NCBI GenBank assembly: GCA_903926695.1
Contig: CAIYKK010000474.1
Location: 1 to 12,110 of the forward strand
Direction of reading: 5' to 3'
Source: an uncultured Burkholderiales bacterium
Lineage (GTDB): Bacteria; Pseudomonadota; Gammaproteobacteria; Burkholderiales; Burkholderiaceae_C
DNA length: 12,110 bases
This document shows, one piece after another, positions 1 to 6,108 of this stretch. Each line of letters opens with the position of its first letter. Positions within the stretch are counted from its first letter, which is position 1. The notes beneath the pieces are model-generated. The model searched no databases. It was not told where the DNA came from and saw nothing but the letters and a program-made list of their open reading frames with translations. Made by a program: the position numbers and the translations under genes.

Positions 1-312
1 CAGGAGTTGGAACCCGGCGTGGACGCCGCTCAGGCGCTGCTGCGCATCGCCGCGCCGCTGGTGCAGACGGTGCTGGCGTTCGAGCAGTTCGGCTTTGCGC
101 CGTTTCAGGCCCGGTTTGCCGCACGCGACACGCTGGCGGGGCGCGCCGTGCAGCTCTCCGACGGCACTGTGGGCACGGCCTGCGGCGTGAGCGAAACCGG
201 CGCGCTGCGGGTGCAGGCAGCGGGCGGTTTGGTGGAAGTGACCAGTTCCGAAGTCAGCGTGCGGCCCGCCGCCAGCGCGCCCTTATCGACCAAGGAGACG
301 CGCCCATGCTGA
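1..312 (+). CDS. birA: Biotin--[acetyl-CoA-carboxylase] ligase, C-terminal part (5' end outside window)
   Basis: The frame is open from the first base and stops at 310-312, so only about the last 103 residues are present. BirA activates biotin to biotinyl-AMP and attaches it to the carrier lysine of acetyl-CoA carboxylase in the cytoplasm. Visible here are the end of the catalytic domain (GFAPFQARFAARDTLAGR, the helix after the active site) and the small SH3-like C-terminal domain (LSDGT, then a GALRV strand, ending in EVSVRP), a typical order for proteobacterial BirA. The DNA-binding and biotin-binding parts would lie upstream and cannot be assessed. The stop overlaps the start of the next gene by 7 bp, implying co-transcription and perhaps translational coupling. 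The identification is by family resemblance of the tail only. Confidence 0.8.
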   Translation, partial: QELEPGVDAAQALLRIAAPLVQTVLAFEQFGFAPFQARFAARDTLAGRAVQLSDGTVGTACGVSETGALRVQAAGGLVEVTSSEVSVRPAASAPLSTKETRPC

Positions 313-1142
313 GAATTGTGGTGCTGGTGCTGGTGCTGGCCAACGCGGCTTATCTGGTGTGGGTGCAAGGGCTGCTGGCGCCCTACGGCTTTGCCCCGGC
401 CAGCCAGGCCGAACCCGAACGCCTGGGCCAGCAAATACGCCCCGAAACCATCAAGCTGCTCGACACCAAACCGGCCCAGCCGCCTGCCTCCGCCGCCTCA
501 AATGTCGCCCCGAATGCCTCCGCGCCAGCGGCCAGTGCAGCCACCAGCGGCCAGTTGCCCGCCACCGCTGAAACGCCCACCGCTTCGGCACCCGCCGCGC
601 CGCCTGCTTCAGCGCCGCCTGTCAAAACGCCTGCACCGCTCCCGGCTGCGCCCGCCATGACGCCGGTCGCGGCGCTGCAGGCGGCAGAACCGGCCCTGCA
701 ATGCCTGCAGGCAGGCCCGTTCACCGAAGGTCAGGCCACGGCGATGCGCGCACGCCTGCAAGCGGGTCTGCCCGCAGGCAGCTGGTCGTTTGCCAGCAAC
801 AAGTCAGCGCGCTGGATTGTGTACATGGGCAAATACGTCAGCAAGGAAGCCATGAACAAAAAGCGCGCCATGCTCGAACAGGCGGGCGTGTCCTTTGAAG
901 CGCCCGCCAGCGCGCAGCTCAACCCCGGCCTGTCGCTGGGCAGCTTCAAGACCAAGGCGCAGGCCGAAGCGGCACTGGAAACGCTCACCGAACACGGCAT
1001 ACGCTCGGCCAAGGTTCTGCCCGAACACCCCGAAACGCCGACCCAGTGGCTGCGGCTTCCCGCCTTCACTCCCGCCGCGCAGCCCAAGGCTAAAACCCTG
1101 GTGCTGCAGGTTTCGGGCAAGCCGCTGCAGGCTTGCAGCTAG
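306..1142 (+). CDS. Membrane-anchored SPOR-domain protein
   Basis: The product is 278 residues. Residues 3-20 form a single hydrophobic helix with almost nothing before it, so the rest is probably periplasmic. Residues 55-130 are an Ala/Pro/Ser/Thr-rich linker of low complexity. The last 145 residues form a SPOR-like fold: two related halves, one around RWIVYMGKY (170-178), one around NPGLSLGSFKTKAQA (206-220). SPOR domains bind denuded glycan strands of septal peptidoglycan, so a role at the division site or cell wall is likely but inferred. The ATG at 306 has a good Shine-Dalgarno (AAGGAG, 292-297, 8-base spacing) inside the end of birA. A GTGCTG tandem repeat near the start encodes the VLVLVL of the helix. 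A SPOR protein next to birA recurs in Comamonadaceae as far as I recall. No gene symbol can be assigned. Confidence 0.82.
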   Translation: MLRIVVLVLVLANAAYLVWVQGLLAPYGFAPASQAEPERLGQQIRPETIKLLDTKPAQPPASAASNVAPNASAPAASAATSGQLPATAETPTASAPAAPPASAPPVKTPAPLPAAPAMTPVAALQAAEPALQCLQAGPFTEGQATAMRARLQAGLPAGSWSFASNKSARWIVYMGKYVSKEAMNKKRAMLEQAGVSFEAPASAQLNPGLSLGSFKTKAQAEAALETLTEHGIRSAKVLPEHPETPTQWLRLPAFTPAAQPKAKTLVLQVSGKPLQACS

Positions 1143-1228
1143 GCCGACTGCGGCGCGGGCTGCCGCGCTGCGCAGGTGACTACACTCGGGTCTTTTTCTC
1201 CCGCCACCCACTTAGCTGGTCATCATTC

Positions 1229-1834
1229 ATGGACATGTTCATTCTGGCGCTGCTCGCTGGCGGCGCCGCCTACATCCTCAAAACCAAAGACGAGCGCAGG
1301 CGCATCGGCCTGCTCGCCAGCCATCTGGGCCACTACCAGATCGAAAAGCTGATGGAAACCCTGACGCAAGGCTATCTGCGCGCTTTGGGCGAAGAAGACG
1401 CCAACCGCCGCGAGCAGATCTGGCAACTGCTCGCCAGCAGCGAAACCCGGCTCAGCGAACAGTTCAGCAGCTTTGTCGCCGAACTGGCTGCGCTCGATGC
1501 GCTGGACGTGCAGATCAGCAAACTGCCGCTGGCCATTCCATACGGCGACAGGCTGTTTCCCTCGCTCACGTTTGACCTGCGCCAGGCGCTGGCGATTCAC
1601 GCCAAAGGCATTCGCCGCGTGGTGGATAACGCCGACAACCGCCCGTCCAAGGCCAAGGCGTTCACGCTGTCAGCCGAACTGTTTTTGATGCAGCACACCT
1701 GCCACTGGTTTTGCAAGTCCAAAACCATCGCTTCGGCGCGCATCATGCTGCGCCACCAGACCACCTACGAGCAGGCGCTGGCCGCCGCCACGCCCGAGAC
1801 GCGCCGCGCCTACGAGGCGCTGGTGAACGGCTAA
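1229..1834 (+). CDS. Conserved-looking hypothetical protein, possible N-terminal membrane anchor
   Basis: I do not recognise a named family. The product is 201 residues from the ATG at 1229. The frame is open further upstream only to a TTG inside the preceding gene, so the ATG is preferred, although no clear Shine-Dalgarno is visible. Residues 3-16 (MFILALLAGGAAYI) are hydrophobic and could be a short N-terminal anchor. They are followed at once by a basic cluster (KTKDERRR), consistent with a cytoplasmic remainder. The rest is mostly helical, with a Glu/Arg-rich stretch at about 45-80, and carries a His/Cys-containing segment (QHTCHWFCKSK, about 153-163) that might bind metal but matches no motif I know. 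Codon use is the same as in neighbouring genes, so this looks like a native gene. It starts 86 bp after the SPOR gene, so it may have its own promoter. Confidence 0.7.
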   Translation: MDMFILALLAGGAAYILKTKDERRRIGLLASHLGHYQIEKLMETLTQGYLRALGEEDANRREQIWQLLASSETRLSEQFSSFVAELAALDALDVQISKLPLAIPYGDRLFPSLTFDLRQALAIHAKGIRRVVDNADNRPSKAKAFTLSAELFLMQHTCHWFCKSKTIASARIMLRHQTTYEQALAAATPETRRAYEALVNG

Positions 1835-1882
1835 AACGCCGGGGGCGGCAGGGGCCGGAGCGGTGGCCTTTTAGAATCGCCC

Positions 1883-2275
1883 ATGAAAATTTTTATCCGC
1901 CTCTTTTTTAAAGCCCTGCGCATCATCCTCGGCCCGGTGATGCTGCTCAAGGAAACACTGACCCGCCCCAAGGGCATCAGCCGCCCGCAGGCCGCGCAAG
2001 CCGCCGTCGATCAGCAGTGCCAGTCGCTGGCGCTGTACCAATACGCCACCTGCCCGTTTTGCATCAAGGTGCGCCAGGAAATGCGCCGCCTGTCGCTGCC
2101 CATCACGCGCATCGACGCCCAGCGCGAAGGCCCTGCGCGCCAGGCACTGCACGAAGGCGGCGGCCAGACCAAAGTGCCCTGTTTAAAAATCACCGCCCCC
2201 GACGGCAGCAGCCAGTGGCTTTATGACTCGGGCGAGATTGTGGGTTATTTGCGCGGGCGGTTTGGTAACGCGTGA
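1883..2275 (+). CDS. Glutaredoxin-family protein with N-terminal membrane-associating helix
   Basis: This 130-residue protein has a glutaredoxin/GST-N thioredoxin fold. The strand LALYQYATCPFC places the redox pair at Cys57 and Cys60 (CPFC), followed by a helix beginning IKVRQEMRR. The cis-proline element is KVPC (Pro99), and the glutathione-contacting segment is YDSGEIVGYL (115-123). Such proteins reduce disulfides or glutathione-mixed disulfides. Residues 1-25 are strongly hydrophobic or amphipathic with basic residues (MKIFIRLFFKALRIILGP) and precede the fold, so the protein is probably tethered to the inner membrane with the active site in the cytoplasm. The start ATG at 1883 follows a 48-bp gap with no clear Shine-Dalgarno. 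It is a CPFC type rather than the classical CPYC. Activity is inferred from motifs only. Confidence 0.82.
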   Translation: MKIFIRLFFKALRIILGPVMLLKETLTRPKGISRPQAAQAAVDQQCQSLALYQYATCPFCIKVRQEMRRLSLPITRIDAQREGPARQALHEGGGQTKVPCLKITAPDGSSQWLYDSGEIVGYLRGRFGNA

Positions 2276-2375
2276 GGTGTAGCGCGGAGCATGAACAACT
2301 TTCGCGCGTTGGCCTGGTTTGATTTTCATCATTAAACATGGATTCATACGGACGATTAATAATTCTTTCAAAATC

Positions 2376-2801
2376 ATGAAAACATTATCCTCATTCGCTT
2401 TCTCTGCCATTTTTGCGGGTGCAATTGCCACCGTATCATTTCCCATTGCTGCGGAGCCTTATTTGTTTGAAATGTTAAACAAGCCAGCTTATCAAAAATC
2501 GTGGAATCGACTCTTTACCAAGGAGGCAGCAGTCGATGCGTGGCTGGCACACTATGGCAAGATAAAAGATGGCCCGGCTGGCCCAGGAGAAATAATCACG
2601 ATCCAAAACACCAAATACCAAATGAATTCTGTCTGCAAAACGCATGATTGCGCAAACAATTCGTTCATTGTGCTGTTTACTCCCAACGGAAAAAAGGCTT
2701 GGGGCTTGCTCTTGAAAGAACAAAAATATGAGCGTTTTTTCGGAAGCCCCAACGACGAAATACAAAATGCGCTGCGAGAGGCAGTCAAAAACAATAAGTA
2801 A
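2376..2801 (+). CDS. Ivy-family periplasmic lysozyme inhibitor
   Basis: From the ATG at 2376 the product is 141 residues with a clear Sec signal peptide: MK, a hydrophobic core to about residue 22, and a likely cleavage after AA before EPYL (26/27). The frame is open 57 bp further upstream, but that start would bury the signal peptide. The motif CKTHDCANN (87-95) matches the Ivy signature CKxHDC. In this family the loop, closed by a disulfide between the two cysteines, inserts its histidine (here His90) into the lysozyme active site. A C-terminal FFGSPNDEIQ (121-130) also fits the Ivy fold. The protein would act in the periplasm against C-type lysozymes of hosts, predators or competitors, or on endogenous wall enzymes. 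Base composition is clearly more AT-rich than both neighbours, with AAA and AAT codons common, suggesting acquisition. No strong ribosome site is seen. Confidence 0.82.
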   Translation: MKTLSSFAFSAIFAGAIATVSFPIAAEPYLFEMLNKPAYQKSWNRLFTKEAAVDAWLAHYGKIKDGPAGPGEIITIQNTKYQMNSVCKTHDCANNSFIVLFTPNGKKAWGLLLKEQKYERFFGSPNDEIQNALREAVKNNK

Positions 2802-2983
2802 CCAAGCTGCACCGGCTGATTCAAACTTTTCCAGCAATCGTGGAGACTACTTTTTTAACTCAATTGCTTCTTGATGTCTTCAAGAAAAAATCGAGAAATT
2901 AACTTTGGCTACAGGGCGCTTGCCAAAACCACCGCGCCCACCGCCCAAAATCAGTGTCAGAATCGGAAAAACCCCAGCCGCTC

Positions 2984-4018
2984 ATGTCCAAAAAAACACC
3001 CTTCGTTCCTTCTCAAATCCTTCTGTGCGTTCCTGTTTCCATCAAGCGGGCCAGCTTCGCGCTGGTCTTTATGTTGTGCATAGGCGCGCTGATTTATGGG
3101 CTGCTGCCTGGCCTGCTGGCGGTCTGCCTGGGTTACCTGCTGGCGGTTTTTCTCACGGGCGAGAACCGCCCCCCGCGCATGCAGATGAAGCCCACGATGG
3201 CGGCGGCGGTGGTGGTGCTGTTGCCGCTGCTGGCGTTGAGCATTTTTTTGGCCAACGCCAAGGGCATGGCGTTTGGCATCATCGGGCAGTACCAGTCGCT
3301 GCTGCATTACCTGGCCAGCACGGTGCTCGAAATCCGCCAGAAGCTGCCCGAGGAGCTGGCCATTCACCTGCCCGATGAGCTGACACAGGCGCAGGTCTGG
3401 CTGGCCAATTACCTCAAATCCAAGGCGCGCGCGCTCACGGGCTTTGGCACGGCGGGCCTGCACGGCTTTTTGCTGGTGTACGTCGGCCTGGTCATAGGCG
3501 CGCTGATCAAGGGCACACCGCGCTCGCCAACGCACGCGCCCCTGCGCTACGAGGTGCGCCAGCGCGCCGCCCACTTCATCAGCGCTTTCCGCCAGATTGT
3601 GATGGCGCAGTTCTGGATTGCCGCCATCAACGCGACATCCACCGCGCTGTTCCTGCTGGTGCTGCTGCCGATGTTTGGCGTCAAGATGCCCTACATCAGC
3701 GCGCTGGTGGCGCTGACGTTTTTTGCCGGGCTGATTCCAATTGTGGGCAACCTGATCTGCAACAGCGTCATCACGCTGGCCGGGGTGTCCGTGTCGGCCA
3801 CGGTAGGGCTGGCCTGCCTGGCGTTCCTGATTGCGATTCACAAAACCGAATACATCATCAACGCCAAAATTCTGGGCAAGCAAACCAACACCGCCGCCTG
3901 GGAGCTGCTGGCCGTGATGTTTATCGGCGAAGCGGTTTTCGGCGTACCGGGCCTGGTGGCCGCGCCGCTGTATTACGCCTACGTCAAGAAAGAGCTGCAG
4001 GCAGGCGGGCTGGTGTGA
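2984..4018 (+). CDS. AI-2E/PerM-family membrane permease
   Basis: The product is 344 residues with the two-block layout of the family: an N-terminal group of helices (about 24-58 and 72-92), a soluble and amphipathic middle part (about 100-200), and a C-terminal group of helices (209-330). Family motifs in the second block are LIPIVGN (250-256), the helix following it, and the closing VFGVPGLVAAPLYYAYV (318-334). Members include AI-2 exporter TqsA and the putative Na+/H+ or peptide permease PerM. The substrate here cannot be told from sequence. I chose the ATG at 2984; a GTG in frame at 2954 would add ten hydrophilic residues (SESEKPQPL and neighbours) and is possible, since neither start has a strong Shine-Dalgarno. 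The gene converges on the tauE-like gene, 56 bp apart, with no convincing terminator between them, only a CAATCGATTG palindrome at 4046-4055. Confidence 0.85.
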   Translation: MSKKTPFVPSQILLCVPVSIKRASFALVFMLCIGALIYGLLPGLLAVCLGYLLAVFLTGENRPPRMQMKPTMAAAVVVLLPLLALSIFLANAKGMAFGIIGQYQSLLHYLASTVLEIRQKLPEELAIHLPDELTQAQVWLANYLKSKARALTGFGTAGLHGFLLVYVGLVIGALIKGTPRSPTHAPLRYEVRQRAAHFISAFRQIVMAQFWIAAINATSTALFLLVLLPMFGVKMPYISALVALTFFAGLIPIVGNLICNSVITLAGVSVSATVGLACLAFLIAIHKTEYIINAKILGKQTNTAAWELLAVMFIGEAVFGVPGLVAAPLYYAYVKKELQAGGLV

Positions 4019-4074
4019 GTCCCGCGTTTTTGAGTCAATTGTGAGCAATCGATTGTCGTGCGGCGGCGCCAGTT

Positions 4075-4899
4075 TCAATGAAACCCGCGTAGCGCCGAAT
4101 ACAGCATCTTGGCTGCGAGCAAAAACAAAAACAGCGCAAACACCCGCTTCAGGCTGTCAACCGGCAGGCGCGAAGCCAGCCGGGCGCCTGCCGGAGCCAT
4201 CAGCACGCTGGGCACCAGCAGGCTGACCAAAGCGGGCAGGTAAATAAAACCCAGGCTGCCCGGTGGCAAGCCAGCCGCATGGGAGCCGCTGAAAAAAAAC
4301 GACGCCGCGCCAGTCAGCGCAATCGGCAAGCCGATGGCCGCCGAGGTGCCCACGGCCCGGTGCATGCCCACATTGCACCAGGTCATAAACGGCACGGACA
4401 AAAATCCCCCGCCCGCCCCGACCAGTTGCGACAGCGTGCTGATCACCGTGCCCACGCCAAACAGGCCCAGCGCGCCGGGCAGCTGGCGCCCAGGTTTGGG
4501 CTTGGCGTTTAAAAGCATCTGCAGCGCCGAGTACGACACAAACACGGTAAAAATAACCGCCAGCGCCGCCGTGGCCAACCGCGCCGCCAGCAGGCCGCCC
4601 ACCACGCCGCCACACACAATGCCCGGCGCAATGCCGCCCACAATCGCCCAATCGACATTGCCGCGCGCGTGGTGGCTGCGCATGCTGGAAATTGACGTGA
4701 ACACAATCGTGGTCAGCGATGTGCCCAGCGCCATGTGAATCAGCGAGGCCGACGCAAAACCCTGCAGCTCAAACAGCCATGCCAGCAGCGGCACATACAG
4801 CATGCCCCCACCTATGCCGAGCAGGCCAGCGGCAAATCCGCCCAAGCAGCCCAGTAGCAGGTAAGCGGGCAGCCAGGGTAATAATTCCATCGGGGTCAT
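4075..4899 (-). CDS. TauE/SafE-family sulfite/organosulfur exporter-like membrane protein
   Basis: The product is 274 residues with about eight membrane helices and two homologous halves. Each half carries the family glycine motif: GFAAGLLGIGGGMLYVPLL (21-39) and, in the second repeat, LSQLVGAGGGFLSVPF (156-171). These proteins export small anions such as sulfite or sulfoacetate across the inner membrane; the substrate here is unknown. The ATG at 4899 is used. A second ATG at 4890 would remove three residues. Neither has a recognisable Shine-Dalgarno, perhaps because a decayed transposon (hairpin at 4919-4936) starts only 20 bp 5' of the start codon and has replaced the native upstream region. 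Expression may therefore depend on a promoter within or beyond the element, or may be lost. Confidence 0.85.
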   Translation of the reverse strand: MTPMELLPWLPAYLLLGCLGGFAAGLLGIGGGMLYVPLLAWLFELQGFASASLIHMALGTSLTTIVFTSISSMRSHHARGNVDWAIVGGIAPGIVCGGVVGGLLAARLATAALAVIFTVFVSYSALQMLLNAKPKPGRQLPGALGLFGVGTVISTLSQLVGAGGGFLSVPFMTWCNVGMHRAVGTSAAIGLPIALTGAASFFFSGSHAAGLPPGSLGFIYLPALVSLLVPSVLMAPAGARLASRLPVDSLKRVFALFLFLLAAKMLYSALRGFH

Positions 4900-4918
4900 C
4901 AGTGGTTTTTTCGAGAAA

Positions 4919-4936
4919 CCCGGCCTTCAGGCCGGG
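4919..4936 (+). repeat. Left subterminal hairpin of the tnpB element
   Basis: There is a perfect 7-bp stem, CCCGGCC (4919-4925) with GGCCGGG (4930-4936), around the loop TTCA. It is followed by GAGG, as is the right-end hairpin. It could be a genuine left end or the right end of an older, otherwise deleted copy. It lies 20 bp from the tauE start codon. Confidence 0.7.
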
Positions 4937-4950
4937 GAGGTGGAGGGCGA

Positions 4951-5839
4951 ATGCAAAGCGTTCGGGCTTGCAATTTTGTCTGGAATTTCTGCGACGACCG
5001 GCAAAAAGATATTTTGCGTTTCGGGCGGCGCTGGCACGCGGGTTTCGATTTGAACAAATTGACCACTGGTTCCCGCAAAGAACTGGGCCTGCATTCCGGC
5101 ACGGCGAACGCCGTGTGTGGGCAATACCTTTCGCGTTTTTCACAGCCGGACGCTGCCGGAAGAAAAAATCAAGGACGGCAGCAACTTTTCCCGCGACAGC
5201 CGGGGCAATTGGTTCCTGAATATTGTGATTGACGTGGCTTGCGCGGCTGAGGCGCGCCAGCCTGTGAAAGGCGTGGGCATTGATTTGGGCTTGAAAGACT
5301 TCGCCGCGTTGTCCATCGGCAAAAAGATCGGGGCGCAGCGCATCTACCGGGATGCCGAAGCCGCGCTGGCCGTGGCGCAGCGGGCGGGCAAGAAAAAACG
5401 CGTGAAAGCGATTCACGCGCAAATGGCAAACCGCCGGAGCGACTTTCACCACAAGCTTTCGACGCGTCTCGTCAAAGAATTCGATTACATCGCGGTGGGT
5501 AATGTCAACGCCGCCGGACTCGCCAGGACCAGCATGGCGAAGTCCGTTTTGGATGCGGGCTGGTCGTTCTTTAGAACTCAACTGGCGTACAAGGCTGTTA
5601 AGCATGGCGCGTGGTTTGAAGAAGTGAATGAAGCATTTAGCTCCCAAGTCTGCTCGGATTGCGGCGCTTTGCCCGATTCGAGGCCGAAAGGTATCGCAGA
5701 CCTTGGAATAAGGAATTGGATGTGTTCGGACTGTGGCTGTGTGCATGATCGAGATGTGAATGCCGCTAAAAATATTCTGAATAAATCCGGTTTCCGTGCC
5801 GGGCATGGCACGCCAGTAGTGGGAATCCCCGCTCTTTAG
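4951..5839 (+). pseudogene. tnpB: TnpB RNA-guided endonuclease relic (N-terminal and internal deletions, frameshift)
   Basis: Two frames together make one TnpB. Frame one (from ATG 4951 to about 5127) reads RACNFVWNFCDDRQKD then GFDLNKLTTGSRKELGLHS, the conserved N-terminal region lacking its first 20 or so residues. Homology resumes near 5129 in the +1 frame (FRVFHSRTLPEEKIK), with about 45-50 expected residues missing between. The second part, open from GTG 5117, is 240 codons. It has RuvC-I GIDLGLKDFA (Asp56), a VGNVNAAGL segment where RuvC-II lies, NEAFSS (Glu172), a four-cysteine zinc ribbon (179, 182, 203, 206) and RuvC-III HDRDVNAAKNI. The stop codon lies in the loop of the right-end hairpin. 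Intact TnpB cuts DNA guided by an RNA from the element's right end. This copy should be inactive unless the C-terminal half alone has a role. Confidence 0.85.
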
Positions 5840-5857
5840 GGCGGGGAGGATGTCAAG
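5700..5857 (+). ncRNA. Possible omega-RNA (right-end guide RNA) region of the tnpB element
   Basis: In this class the guide RNA scaffold overlaps the 3' end of tnpB and the right end, terminating in the hairpin, and the guide is the flanking DNA just outside. Here the scaffold would run into GGGGAGGATGTCAAG and the guide would begin at about 5858 (ATCGGCCTCACGCGGC). The 5' boundary is a guess. Evidence is positional plus the intact 3' hairpin; no transcription evidence exists in the sequence. Confidence 0.35.
5827..5846 (+). repeat. Right-end hairpin of the tnpB element
   Basis: The 8-bp stem has one T-G pair: CCCCGCTC (5827-5834) with GGGCGGGG (5839-5846), loop TTTA. The tnpB stop codon TAG (5837-5839) lies at the loop. 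The following GAGGATGTCAAG (5847-5857) is the usual outer end in this class. Confidence 0.8.
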
Positions 5858-6108
5858 ATCGGCCTCACGCGGCGGCTTCAGACCATGTGGAGAGGAAAGC
5901 TCTGCTTCAGGTCGCAAAACCCGAACGAAACCAGCCTGCTTTGAAGCACAAAGTCTGCTTTGTTCCTTGTGCAGGAATGAGTCAGTTTGATTGAACGGCC
6001 GTCCAGACAAAAATTGTCTTAAATCAAGATTTTTCAATCCAAGTCGGCATAGACTGCCAGATGCATCTGGCCGCAGTCGCCAGAGCTTACCGAGGAGACT
6101 AAACCCCC
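5858..6108. other. Intergenic region between the tnpB element and the deacetylase gene
   Basis: This 251-bp stretch has no convincing gene. An open frame at 5850-5990 (46 codons) contains CGEESSASGRKTRTKPA, a basic tail resembling those ending many tnpB products, so the first 130 bp may be a further tnpB remnant. A small hairpin, ACAAAG-TCTG-CTTTGT, lies at 5948-5963. From about 6000 the DNA turns AT-rich and holds an inverted repeat (6005-6019) and the GAGGAG ribosome site (6092-6097) of the next gene, so native promoter DNA probably begins there. Confidence 0.4.
6005..6019. promoter_or_regulatory. Inverted repeat, possible operator upstream of the deacetylase/Pat unit
   Basis: AGACAA-AAA-TTGTCT is a perfect 6-bp inverted repeat with a 3-base spacer, about 90 bp before the deacetylase start in the AT-rich part of the intergenic region. 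A second imperfect dyad, AAATC-AA-GATTT, follows at 6021-6032. I cannot name a regulator, and no clear -35/-10 pair stands out. Confidence 0.25.

Larger units (their letters stand above)
4919..5857 (+). mobile_element. Degenerate IS200/IS605-superfamily (IS1341-like, tnpB-only) element
   Basis: The unit is bounded by two hairpins of the same class in the same orientation (4919-4936 and 5827-5846). Each is followed by GGGGAGG or GGGAGG, and the right one continues into GATGTCAAG, a typical end for this element class. Inside is only a tnpB relic; there is no Y1 transposase tnpA in any frame, so the copy is non-autonomous. The exact left boundary is uncertain, because the left hairpin resembles a right-end hairpin and the 5' end of tnpB is deleted. 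As usual for this superfamily no terminal inverted repeats or target duplications are expected, and I see none. It sits in the gap between tauE and the HDAC gene and has interrupted no gene. Confidence 0.75.

Noticed and set aside
383..724. 113-codon Ala/Gly-rich minus frame inside the SPOR gene
   Set aside because: It is the complement of the Ala/Pro-rich linker; low complexity explains it.
1133..1228. TTG-initiated N-terminal extension of the hypothetical protein
   Set aside because: It would overlap the SPOR gene, lacks a ribosome site, and the ATG at 1229 gives a sensible hydrophobic N-terminus.
1835..1882. Weak GGCC...GGCC-TTTT terminator before the glutaredoxin gene
   Set aside because: A four-base stem in a G-rich stretch is not convincing.
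4021..4074. Terminator between the convergent permease and tauE-like genes
   Set aside because: Only a 10-bp palindrome CAATCGATTG and a short T run that precedes it are present; there is no GC-rich stem followed by T.
2957..4078. 373-codon minus frame opposite the AI-2E-type permease
   Set aside because: The composition (His, Gln, Arg repeats) is that of the complement of a hydrophobic GC-rich gene; the plus frame has clear family motifs.
4769..6037. 422-codon minus frame across the tnpB relic
   Set aside because: It runs antisense through clear TnpB motifs, both hairpins and the tauE start, with no recognisable domain. It is a chance opening.
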